Of a stretch of DNA of 5,475 nt, positions 1 through 4,462 are shown one piece after another. Numbering within the stretch: the stretch's first letter is position 1; each line of letters starts with the position of its first letter. Under the pieces are notes generated by a model. The model was not told the origin of the DNA and searched no databases. It saw nothing but the letters and a program-made list of their open reading frames with translations. The stretch comes from an uncultured Selenomonadales bacterium (GTDB lineage Bacteria; Bacillota_C; Negativicutes; Selenomonadales; Selenomonadaceae), in contig CALCTX010000144.1 in assembly GCA_937907035.1 (NCBI GenBank), positions 1-5,475 of the forward strand. The letters are read 5' to 3'. The translations under genes were made by a program, and so were the position numbers.

Positions 1-64
1 CACTATTCATTTCCAACTGAAAGAGAGCTTGCATTGCAACCTCTCTTGCCCGTCTCCGACTCAT
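1..64 (-). CDS. nusB: NusB transcription antitermination factor, N-terminal 21 codons only
   Basis: This gene begins at the ATG at 64-62 and runs off the left edge of the window. The visible residues begin MSRRRAREVAMQALFQLEM, which is the characteristic NusB start: a basic Arg cluster followed by the first helix of the all-helical NusB fold. NusB binds boxA RNA together with S10/NusE and supports antitermination and rRNA processing in the cytoplasm. An AGAGGA ribosome binding site lies 8 nt before the ATG. The gene starts 19 nt after the DUF2273 stop, so it is very probably the distal gene of the asp23 operon, a linkage common in Bacillota. The identification rests on a short stretch, but that stretch is highly conserved and the context agrees. 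Confidence 0.9.
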   Translation of the reverse strand, partial: MSRRRAREVAMQALFQLEMNS

Positions 65-83
65 CAGATCATTCCTCTGTCAT

Positions 84-365
84 TCATTTAAATTTCAAAC
101 GGTTTGGCAATTTTATCTCTTCAAGCCGCTGAAAAAAGTCATTCTCGCCACTATCATACTTTCTGCCCAGCCAAAGCCCGGCAAAAGAACAAATAAGCAA
201 CAACAATGTCTCAAAAAAACCGATCAGCAAAATCAAAATCCCGATCAAGAAGCCAAGCGATGTACCGATTATTTTTCCCGGATGTTCATCCCAAGCATCA
301 AAAATCCGTTGAAAAAATTCGTGTGACAAATCATGATAATGCAAAATCTCTTCACCGCCTGTCAA
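84..365 (-). CDS. DUF2273 small integral membrane protein of the asp23 operon
   Basis: This encodes 93 residues with a polar N-terminus (1-28), one long or two short hydrophobic segments (about 31-67, rich in Ile/Leu/Gly/Phe) and a charged C-terminal tail. The hydrophobic part followed by LGRKYDSGEN is the usual shape of DUF2273 proteins, which sit beside AmaP and Asp23. The biochemical role is unknown; membrane partner of the AmaP/Asp23 complex is inference. There is no in-frame ATG. The most likely start is the TTG at 365-363, which overlaps the amaP stop as TTGA and suggests translational coupling, although its SD (AAGAAA) is weak. A second TTG at codon 8 (344-342) has GGTGAAGAG just upstream and could be the true start, giving 86 residues. 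Confidence 0.85.
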   Translation of the reverse strand: MTGGEEILHYHDLSHEFFQRIFDAWDEHPGKIIGTSLGFLIGILILLIGFFETLLLLICSFAGLWLGRKYDSGENDFFQRLEEIKLPNRLKFK

Positions 366-934
366 ACAACACGTTTTTTCTTAGAAACAGCCGTACTGGA
401 AATATCCTTAACCAATACTTCAACTTCATGATCAGGAATACCGGCAACCTGTTCCAGGTCCTGACTAACAGCAGATTTTATAAGATCAGAGACCTCAACG
501 ACATTTTGTTCAGTACCCAAAATGGTCTCAATCTCAACCCTTACCAATGAACTGGTGCCATTCTGGCTTTGTGCTTTAATATCCGCTTTTGCCTCACGCA
601 CACTCTGCATGGCCATAACACGTTTTTCGACCATATTCTTAATAGCATCAGTCGAAACCTTGACTATACCATCAGAGCCTTTGAGCAATAAAATATCCTT
701 TTCGTTCTTACTGCTTGAATTACCACAACAGAAACTGCACCCGATCATATACACACTCAATAAAAATACAACACCGGCCCCGATCAGCGTTTCCTGACGG
801 GATAAGACAAATTTAAATTCATTGATCAGTGCATACATCGGAATAACGTGCAAGCAAAGAACTACGACGCCCAAAGCAAACACCGCTATAGCTAAAGCAT
901 ATAAAAAAAGGACAAACCGGTTAAAATAACCCAT
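362..934 (-). CDS. amaP: AmaP, Asp23 membrane anchor protein
   Basis: This is a 190-residue protein with an N-terminal transmembrane hairpin (about residues 7-31 and 49-66) followed by a cytoplasmic domain (about 79-176) resembling Asp23. In Staphylococcus aureus AmaP anchors Asp23 at the cell membrane, so the same role is inferred here. The MGYFNRFVLFLYALAIAVF start is typical of the family. Three cysteines (C66, C69, C70) lie at the end of the second membrane segment in GCSFCC and could be acylated or bind metal; this is speculation. The tail ends in a basic SKKKRVV. The ATG at 934-932 is preceded by AAGAGG with 6 nt spacing, and the gene begins 18 nt after the asp23 stop. Its TGA overlaps the TTG start of the next gene. 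Confidence 0.92.
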   Translation of the reverse strand: MGYFNRFVLFLYALAIAVFALGVVVLCLHVIPMYALINEFKFVLSRQETLIGAGVVFLLSVYMIGCSFCCGNSSSKNEKDILLLKGSDGIVKVSTDAIKNMVEKRVMAMQSVREAKADIKAQSQNGTSSLVRVEIETILGTEQNVVEVSDLIKSAVSQDLEQVAGIPDHEVEVLVKDISSTAVSKKKRVV

Positions 935-952
935 AATCAGCCTCTTTTCCGA

Positions 953-1354
953 TTAGTGAACACGAACGTCGTCTTCTTTTTCCTCTTCCTCATCATCAAA
1001 GCCAACGCCCTGAACATGAATATTAACCTCAACGACTGTCAAGCCGGTCATTGTCTCAATAGCTTTCTTTACATTCTCCTGAACTGCCAAAGCAATATCC
1101 GGAATCCGTACACCATATTTTACGATAATGTAAAGATCAACTGCCGTTTCCTTTTCGCCGACCTCAACCTTGACACCTTTGGAAAAATTCTTCTTGCCCA
1201 GCATTTCAGCAATGCCACCAACAAGACCACCGCTCATGCCGGCAATGCCATCAATTTCCGTCGCAGCCAAACCTGCAATGATGCTTACAACTTCGTCAGC
1301 AATACGAATAGCCCCGAGAACTCCGTCTTTCTTTTCCAATGCATTTGTTTCCAT
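953..1354 (-). CDS. asp23: Asp23/Gls24 family envelope stress response protein
   Basis: This encodes 133 residues spanning one Asp23 domain (about 9-117). Family traits visible are GAIRIADEVVSIIAGLAATEIDGIAGM near the start (quoted in part; residues 15-40), a Gly-rich linker (42-48), VKVEVGEKETAVDLYIIVKYG as the central strands (61-81), and VVEVNIHVQGV near the end. The C-terminus is a very acidic tail (residues 120-129, mostly Asp/Glu). The family is cytoplasmic and abundant, is held at the membrane by AmaP, and is linked to cell-envelope homeostasis. The ATG at 1354-1352 has an excellent AAGGAGG SD 8 nt upstream, so this is likely the best-translated gene here. It is the first gene of an operon with amaP, DUF2273 and nusB, and its promoter is predicted at 1416-1444. 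Confidence 0.95.
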   Translation of the reverse strand: METNALEKKDGVLGAIRIADEVVSIIAGLAATEIDGIAGMSGGLVGGIAEMLGKKNFSKGVKVEVGEKETAVDLYIIVKYGVRIPDIALAVQENVKKAIETMTGLTVVEVNIHVQGVGFDDEEEEKEDDVRVH

Positions 1355-1415
1355 GTTTAGCTCCTCCTTAAAATTAAAAAATCGTTTTTAGCAGATAAAT
1401 ACCCTTATATAGCAG

Positions 1416-1444
1416 ATTATAACAAATTATAACCTATTATACAA
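1416..1444 (-). promoter_or_regulatory. Predicted sigma-70-type promoter of the asp23 operon
   Basis: On the minus strand a perfect TATAAT (1416-1421) carries an extended -10 TG (TGTTATAAT). It lies exactly 17 bp downstream of TTGTAT (1439-1444), a weak -35 with three of six consensus bases. Two more perfect TATAAT hexamers occur at 1426-1431 and 1436-1441, each 10 bp apart, but neither has a recognisable -35 at 16-18 bp. The leader to the asp23 ATG would be about 55 nt. The match is by eye and the start site is not known. Confidence 0.65.
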
Positions 1445-1487
1445 CATTCTTTGCATAAATATACTGATGTGTAATAAAAAATCAATA

Positions 1488-3257
1488 TCAATTCTCGTAT
1501 ACATTTTTTCCTTCAAAGTACAAGTTCTTAATTTTTACATTGTGTATTGTTCTTAATTTCGCACCCTTATAGTCGAGGAAGTTAGTATCAAGGATTACAA
1601 AATCAGCATTTTTCCCCGTTTTTATGGAACCGCTTTTATCAGCTATTCCCATTTGACGGGCACCGTTGATCGTAAGGCACTCAAGTGCTTCTCTTACAGT
1701 AAGGAGTTCCTTAGGCGTAAACGGACGGGTTTTAACCGATGGATCCATGCCGGTAGTTGCTACCTCGATAATATTCATTATATTACCTTCAATAGCTTCG
1801 GCACACGGTGCATCAGTCGAAGAAGATACAACAATTCCGAGGTCTGTTAAAGACTTCATAGGATATCCTGCTTCATACATACCTTCAGGTGTCCTTGAAT
1901 TAAATAACTCAAACTCAGCATCAAACTTGTCGTCATCAGGGGTATCATTACAATGCCAGATCAGATTTTCTGAAATATATATTTCATTTTTTGCAGCTCT
2001 TTGTTTATCTTCTTCAGTGATATTTCTTACATGAGCCAAAGTATTTCTGTAATTTGCCGTCAATTCATCATTAGCATTGATATAAGCGTTGATCACAGCA
2101 TTAACCGCAGCGTCACCGAAAGCATGAGTATGAACCAATATACCCTTGCTGTTTGCATACTTTACTATTTGGTTCAGTTCCTCCTGACTCCACTCGATAT
2201 TTCCGTGTTCCTTTCCTTTTTCAGCATTCGGATACTCACCAAATATCCACCCTGTACCGGCTTCCACAACACCGTCAGCAAAAAGTTTGATATTGAACGG
2301 ATCAAAATGTTTTGACTGATATTTTTCGGCAAGCAGCTTTACGTTATCAATCTTTTCCTTATAAACATCAAAATCAAAGCGACGTATAGCATGACAACTT
2401 CCGATATTAGCACCCAGCTCGCCGGCTTCATCCAATTTTTTGATACTTGCAAGAAAAGCATCATCAGAAAGAAAATTTATATACGCATCAAAGTAATTGG
2501 TAAATCCTCTTTTATGCAGTGTATTCACAGCATTTTTGCAAGCCTGTTCAAACGTACTTTGCTCGATAGTTGAAAGATCTAAAGAATTTGCCAATACATA
2601 TGGGACAAGTATGTCATTTATCCAACCGCTCGGCTCGCCCTTCTTATTCCGAAGCATTACACCGCCCTTTATCTCTTTTCCGTCCAAAAAGCCGGCTTTT
2701 CTCAATGCCGTGGTATTGCAAAGTGCCTGATGACCGCATGAGTCAATAAAAACAACCGGAACACCGGGAGCAATGGCTTCTATCTCCTCGGCATAACTCT
2801 TATCAGGATCTATTTCCAGCATAAACTTCATATAATCAAGACCCCAGGACAAAAAATACTTCGGTTTATCTTTTGAATTCATCTCGGCTTTTAATTCTGC
2901 CAGCAATTGATCATAATTATAATTTAATCCCGGAAGCATCTTCATCAAGGCATCGATACCGACAAAGTGACCATGCCCTTCTGTACACGCCGGAATGATA
3001 AGTCCCTTGCCCGTGTTATCAATCAGCTTGGTTACACCTTTCTTAATATACGCTTTTGCTCCCGATCTGTCTCCGACATAAACGAACTTTCCGTCCTTTA
3101 CCGCAAACGCTTCTGCAAGTCCGGCATTCTCTTTTTCAGCAGTAAAGATAGTGCCATAAACGACAGTGTCCGCAGTTATGGTTTCGCCCTTATTTGCTTC
3201 GCATACAGACAACATAAATACGAAAAGCAACATTGCAACAGCCATTATTTTTTTCAT
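1488..3257 (-). CDS. Exported amidohydrolase, YtcJ/Amidohydro_3 type
   Basis: This 589-residue metal-dependent hydrolase has the two-part layout of the amidohydrolase superfamily: an N- and C-terminal beta sandwich (about 25-88 and 541-588) around a TIM barrel. Likely metal and catalytic residues are H95 and H97 (EGHGHF), K324 (NIKLFADG, possibly carboxylated), H376/H378 and D382 (HTHAFGDA), H409 (LAHV) and D482 (STDAP). YtcJ-like proteins hydrolyse amide or related bonds; the substrate cannot be read from sequence. The N-terminus (KK, hydrophobic 5-18, then SVCEAN) is a signal peptide. C19 could be a lipoprotein cysteine, but Val at -1 is unusual, and type I cleavage after A21 fits equally. 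The ATG at 3257-3255 is chosen because GGGAGGAG lies 7 nt upstream. A 42-residue upstream extension has no signal logic. No terminator is visible after the stop, so readthrough into asp23 is possible. Confidence 0.88.
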   Translation of the reverse strand: MKKIMAVAMLLFVFMLSVCEANKGETITADTVVYGTIFTAEKENAGLAEAFAVKDGKFVYVGDRSGAKAYIKKGVTKLIDNTGKGLIIPACTEGHGHFVGIDALMKMLPGLNYNYDQLLAELKAEMNSKDKPKYFLSWGLDYMKFMLEIDPDKSYAEEIEAIAPGVPVVFIDSCGHQALCNTTALRKAGFLDGKEIKGGVMLRNKKGEPSGWINDILVPYVLANSLDLSTIEQSTFEQACKNAVNTLHKRGFTNYFDAYINFLSDDAFLASIKKLDEAGELGANIGSCHAIRRFDFDVYKEKIDNVKLLAEKYQSKHFDPFNIKLFADGVVEAGTGWIFGEYPNAEKGKEHGNIEWSQEELNQIVKYANSKGILVHTHAFGDAAVNAVINAYINANDELTANYRNTLAHVRNITEEDKQRAAKNEIYISENLIWHCNDTPDDDKFDAEFELFNSRTPEGMYEAGYPMKSLTDLGIVVSSSTDAPCAEAIEGNIMNIIEVATTGMDPSVKTRPFTPKELLTVREALECLTINGARQMGIADKSGSIKTGKNADFVILDTNFLDYKGAKLRTIHNVKIKNLYFEGKNVYEN

Positions 3258-3264
3258 ACTTCTG

Positions 3265-3272
3265 CTCCTCCC
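3265..3272 (-). promoter_or_regulatory. Ribosome binding site fixing the amidohydrolase start
   Basis: The minus strand reads GGGAGGAG followed by 7 nt (CAGAAGT) and then ATG. This strong SD, placed immediately before a codon that opens a signal peptide, decides the start at 3257 over the longer reading frame that begins at 3383. Confidence 0.85.
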
Positions 3273-3320
3273 TATACTATTTATGATTAAATATTTCAAC
3301 GCTTCTAACAAAAACCCTCT

Positions 3321-3335
3321 TTTTGTTAAACAAAA
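3321..3335. repeat. Palindrome upstream of the amidohydrolase
   Basis: TTTTGTT (3321-3327) and AACAAAA (3329-3335) are perfect inverted arms around a single base. It lies 64 bp upstream of the amidohydrolase ATG and is a candidate operator. No regulator for it is encoded in the window. Confidence 0.45.
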
Positions 3336-3339
3336 TATT

Positions 3340-3357
3340 AACCTTAAAAATAAGGTT
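3340..3357. repeat. Second inverted repeat upstream of the amidohydrolase
   Basis: AACCTTA (3340-3346) and TAAGGTT (3351-3357) form perfect 7-bp arms around AAAA. It lies 4 bp from the 3321-3335 palindrome. It lacks a T tract on either side, so an operator or leader structure is more likely than a terminator. Confidence 0.45.
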
Positions 3358-3366
3358 ATCGCATGC

Positions 3367-3405
3367 AAAAAACAACTTGCCATGCCGAATCAAGTTCGGC
3401 ATGAC
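3367..3405 (-). terminator. Possible intrinsic terminator formed by R1
   Basis: Read on the minus strand, the R1 stem gains two further pairs (a T-G wobble and a G-C), giving about 11 bp. It is followed after AAG by TTGTTTTTT (3375-3367). It could stop transcripts arriving from hicAB before the amidohydrolase. The T tract is slightly displaced from the stem, so the call is tentative. Confidence 0.45.
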
Positions 3406-3411
3406 GTGGCT
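3381..3411 (+). repeat. Hairpin repeat copy R1
   Basis: CATGCCGAA (3381-3389) and TTCGGCATG (3395-3403) form a 9-bp stem around TCAAG, followed by the shared tail GACGTGGCT. Bases 3382-3411 match R3 (3490-3519) at 28 of 30 positions, and the two differences fall opposite each other in the stem. It resembles the short GC-rich palindromic elements scattered through many bacterial genomes. Confidence 0.85.
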
Positions 3412-3433
3412 GGACAGCGGCGTTTTGCTTTTT

Positions 3434-3462
3434 CACCGTCATTCCGGGCTCCGACCCGGAAT
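3434..3462 (-). repeat. Hairpin repeat copy R2, inverted and diverged
   Basis: ATTCCGGG (3441-3448) and CCCGGAAT (3455-3462) pair perfectly around a 6-nt loop. Read on the minus strand the stem is followed by GACGGTG, which aligns with the GACGTGG tail of R1 and R3. R2 is therefore a diverged copy in opposite orientation. It has no T tract on either side. Confidence 0.75.
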
Positions 3463-3480
3463 CCCAAAGAATGTGCCACT

Positions 3481-3510
3481 AATAAAAAGATGCCGGATCA
3501 AGTCCGGCAT
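3481..3510 (-). terminator. Probable intrinsic terminator of hicAB formed by R3
   Basis: On the minus strand the perfect 8-bp GC-rich stem of R3 is followed at once by CTTTTTATT (3489-3481). This is the standard hairpin plus T-tract layout. It is 186 bp downstream of the hicB stop, and no closer terminator with a T tract is visible. The plus strand has no T tract here, so it would act only on leftward transcripts. Confidence 0.6.
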
Positions 3511-3519
3511 GACGTGGCT
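3490..3519 (+). repeat. Hairpin repeat copy R3
   Basis: ATGCCGGA (3490-3497) and TCCGGCAT (3503-3510) form an 8-bp stem around TCAAG, followed by GACGTGGCT. It is offset from R1 by exactly 108 bp. Compared with R1, an A-T pair in the stem is replaced by G-C (3496 with 3504). Confidence 0.85.
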
Positions 3520-3560
3520 AATTGACAATGCGAGCCAGAACATCAGCGATGTGCTACAAA

Positions 3561-3648
3561 GTGAACCGCAGGCTATGCCTGCGTGTGAGACTGTATCTGC
3601 AGGTGAACCTGTATCCGTAACGCAGTGCAGGTGAGACTGGCTCCACAG
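3561..3648. repeat. Degenerate tandem duplication, two units of 42 and 46 bp
   Basis: Unit 1 (3561-3602) and unit 2 (3603-3648) both open with GTGAACC. Both carry GTGAGACTG later (3585-3593 and 3631-3639) and end in CAG. The sequence between these anchors has diverged and differs by 4 bp in length. The four related GTGA motifs alternate AAC, GAC, AAC, GAC. No reading frame here looks like a gene. It may be a decayed repeat of an unidentified family. Confidence 0.5.
3567..3583. repeat. Perfect 7-bp hairpin inside the first tandem unit
   Basis: CGCAGGC (3567-3573) and GCCTGCG (3577-3583) pair fully around TAT. The compact GC-rich stem would be stable in RNA or single-stranded DNA on either strand. 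No T tract follows, so it is not a classic terminator. Confidence 0.6.
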
Positions 3649-3657
3649 CGAAGCGAC

Positions 3658-3681
3658 GGTGACGTCAATCTGACGTCAACC
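3658..3681. repeat. Paired TGACGTCA palindromes downstream of hicB
   Basis: Two copies of the self-complementary octamer TGACGTCA (3660-3667 and 3671-3678) lie in tandem with an 11-bp period. They can pair with each other as a hairpin with a 3-nt loop, extended by GG and CC with one bulged A. The structure begins about 15 bp after the hicB stop. It could be a protein-binding site or an mRNA 3' end structure. Confidence 0.55.
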
Positions 3682-3696
3682 ACAATTGTACTAATT

Positions 3697-4059
3697 TCAT
3701 TTTGTCTGGTATACACCATTTTCTTCCCGAACCACATATTCTTGCAAAGCATTTTCAACCAAACTGTTCAATGTAATATTTTTTGACAAAGCATACGACG
3801 CAATGGTCCGATGTAACTCTTGTGAGATTCTGATATTAAAACTTCCCTTATATGCCTTTTCCGGTTCAATGCCTTTTTCGGTACACATAGCCAGATAATC
3901 ATCAACAGCTCCATGAAAATCAGCTATTAAATCCTCAGCATTTTCACCTTCGTAAGAAATTAATGCTCGTATACCTTGAACCTTCCCATAAAAAATACCA
4001 TCAGCTTCAGAAAACTCAACACTTCCAATATAATCTTTATATTTAATTGTGTTGTTCAC
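3697..4059 (-). CDS. hicB: HicB family antitoxin
   Basis: This encodes 120 residues in two parts. The N-terminal part (about 1-65: YIGSVEFSEADGIFYGKVQG, then a helix with DLIADFHGAVDDYL) is the partial RNase H-like HicB fold that binds and covers the toxin. The C-terminal part (about 71-112: SFNIRISQELHRTIASYA, then NITLNSLVENALQEYV) is a ribbon-helix-helix DNA-binding domain, so this antitoxin should also repress its own operon. It neutralises the upstream HicA toxin. The start is GTG at 4059-4057 overlapping the hicA stop as GTGA, with GAGGG about 6 nt upstream; such overlap couples antitoxin to toxin synthesis. No internal Met offers a sensible alternative. The toxin-first gene order is the usual one for hicAB. 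The likely DNA target is the inverted repeat at 4354-4375. Confidence 0.92.
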   Translation of the reverse strand: MNNTIKYKDYIGSVEFSEADGIFYGKVQGIRALISYEGENAEDLIADFHGAVDDYLAMCTEKGIEPEKAYKGSFNIRISQELHRTIASYALSKNITLNSLVENALQEYVVREENGVYQTK

Positions 4060-4310
4060 AATAATCCCTCACTTTCTAAATATGAAATAATCTGTCTGAT
4101 CTGATATGACAGCAGTACTTTCCTTGGATGCGGTTTATGCAATAATATTGGCGGATGCCCATTTTTGCAAAACATTATTCTGGACCCACTTGTTTTTCCT
4201 TTTGTTTCTTCAATAAAGCCTAATCCGTTCAGGAATCGTTCCATCTCAGCAAATGAAAAATCCTTTGGATTGCTAAGTAGTTTTTCTCGTAATTTATCCT
4301 TTGTTGTCAT
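4056..4310 (-). CDS. hicA: HicA family toxin (mRNA interferase)
   Basis: This encodes 84 residues with the small dsRBD-like HicA fold: an N-terminal helix (MTTKDKLREKLLSNP), FSFAEMERFLNGLGF, a strand with KTSGSRIMF, LLHKPHPRKVLLSYQIRQI and a final helix SYLESEGLL. HicA toxins bind and cleave mRNA and arrest growth until HicB blocks them. In classic HicA the catalytic His follows GS. Here that position is Arg (R44), and His residues occur instead at H52, H58 and H61, a pattern I recall from a HicA subgroup with LHKPHP. The ATG at 4310-4308 is preferred over an upstream start that would add 14 residues, because AGGTGG lies 7 nt before it and the shorter form begins at the normal family N-terminus. 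It is the first gene of the operon, and its TGA overlaps the hicB GTG. Confidence 0.9.
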   Translation of the reverse strand: MTTKDKLREKLLSNPKDFSFAEMERFLNGLGFIEETKGKTSGSRIMFCKNGHPPILLHKPHPRKVLLSYQIRQIISYLESEGLL

Positions 4311-4330
4311 CAGTACACCACCTATTATTA

Positions 4331-4359
4331 ATTTTACTCCTATAAGCCACAAGTTGCAA
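4331..4359 (-). promoter_or_regulatory. Predicted hicAB promoter
   Basis: On the minus strand TTGCAA (4354-4359) and TAAAAT (4331-4336) are separated by exactly 17 bp. They match the -35 and -10 consensus at four and five of six bases. The -35 lies inside one arm of the inverted repeat at 4354-4375. The implied leader is only about 14 nt, so the SD would sit at the very 5' end of the mRNA, which is a caution. Confidence 0.6.
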
Positions 4360-4375
4360 CTACATTTAGTTGCAA
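4354..4375. promoter_or_regulatory. Candidate HicB operator, perfect 9-bp inverted repeat
   Basis: TTGCAACTA (4354-4362) and TAGTTGCAA (4367-4375) are perfect inverted arms around CATT. Because TTGCAA is itself palindromic, the site also reads as a direct repeat of AGTTGCAA with a 16-bp period. Its place over the predicted -35 is what an autorepressor with a ribbon-helix-helix domain would need. That HicB binds here is inference. Confidence 0.65.
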
Positions 4376-4378
4376 TTA

Positions 4379-4406
4379 TTTATTATGGGTTTTACCACAT
4401 AATAAA
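4379..4406. repeat. AT-rich hairpin between the terminator and the hicAB operator
   Basis: TTTATTATG (4379-4387) and CATAATAAA (4398-4406) pair perfectly, and GGT/ACC continue the stem with one bulged A and a TTT loop. One end shares bases with the T tract of the aminotransferase terminator. It may be a second upstream site for the hicAB regulator or only part of the terminator region. Confidence 0.5.
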
Positions 4407-4437
4407 AACCATGCACAGTATTTTCTGCACATGGTTT
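4402..4437 (-). terminator. Intrinsic terminator of the aminotransferase gene
   Basis: Read on the minus strand, AAACCATGTGCAG (4437-4425) pairs with CTGTGCATGGTTT (4418-4406) across 13 positions around a 6-nt loop, followed by TTATT. Two pairs are G-U wobbles in minus-strand RNA. In plus-strand RNA the same positions would be C-A mismatches, and the stem is followed by A residues rather than T. It is therefore a leftward terminator, 26 bp after the stop codon. Confidence 0.88.
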
Positions 4438-4462
4438 AAAAAAGCATTCAGTTTTCTGATCA

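Larger units (their letters stand above)
3258..3696. other. Gene-free, repeat-rich interval between hicB and the amidohydrolase
   Basis: No convincing gene lies in these 439 bp on either strand. The part nearest the amidohydrolase (3258-3366) is AT-rich, with two perfect palindromes. The rest (about 3380-3681) is clearly richer in GC than its surroundings and is packed with hairpins and repeats, listed separately. I could not assign a promoter for the amidohydrolase with confidence. TTGAAA (3294-3299) and TATAGG (3271-3276) are 17 bp apart, but they would start transcription inside or beyond the SD. Confidence 0.75.

Noticed and set aside
206..550. Rightward 114-codon frame over amaP and DUF2273
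   Set aside because: It is antisense to two well-supported genes and has no recognisable domain or SD.
956..1360. Rightward 134-codon frame opposite asp23
   Set aside because: It is an exact antisense shadow of asp23; the minus-strand product has clear family motifs and a strong SD.
1445..1487. Intrinsic terminator after the amidohydrolase
   Set aside because: A T-rich run is present but only a 4-bp TGAT/ATCA pairing can be drawn, which is too weak to support a terminator.
3258..3383. N-terminal extension of 42 residues on the amidohydrolase
   Set aside because: The downstream ATG at 3257 has a strong SD and opens a normal signal peptide. The extension runs through two palindromes and has no ribosome binding site that I can see.
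3381..3519. CRISPR array
   Set aside because: There are only three copies, in mixed orientation, with unequal spacing and no cas gene; the units are palindromic elements rather than direct repeats.
3166..3634. Rightward open frames of about 103-119 codons over the repeat region
   Set aside because: They translate the hairpin repeats (peptides such as QVRHDV), overlap the amidohydrolase 5' end in antisense and lack family features.
3573..3758. Leftward 61-codon frame across the hicB 3' end
   Set aside because: It overlaps hicB in another frame and continues into the tandem repeats; Arg/Ser/Thr-rich low-complexity content gives no sign of a protein.
4311..4352. 14-residue extension of HicA starting at 4352
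   Set aside because: It overlaps the predicted -10 box and SD of hicA, and the shorter form starts at the usual family N-terminus.
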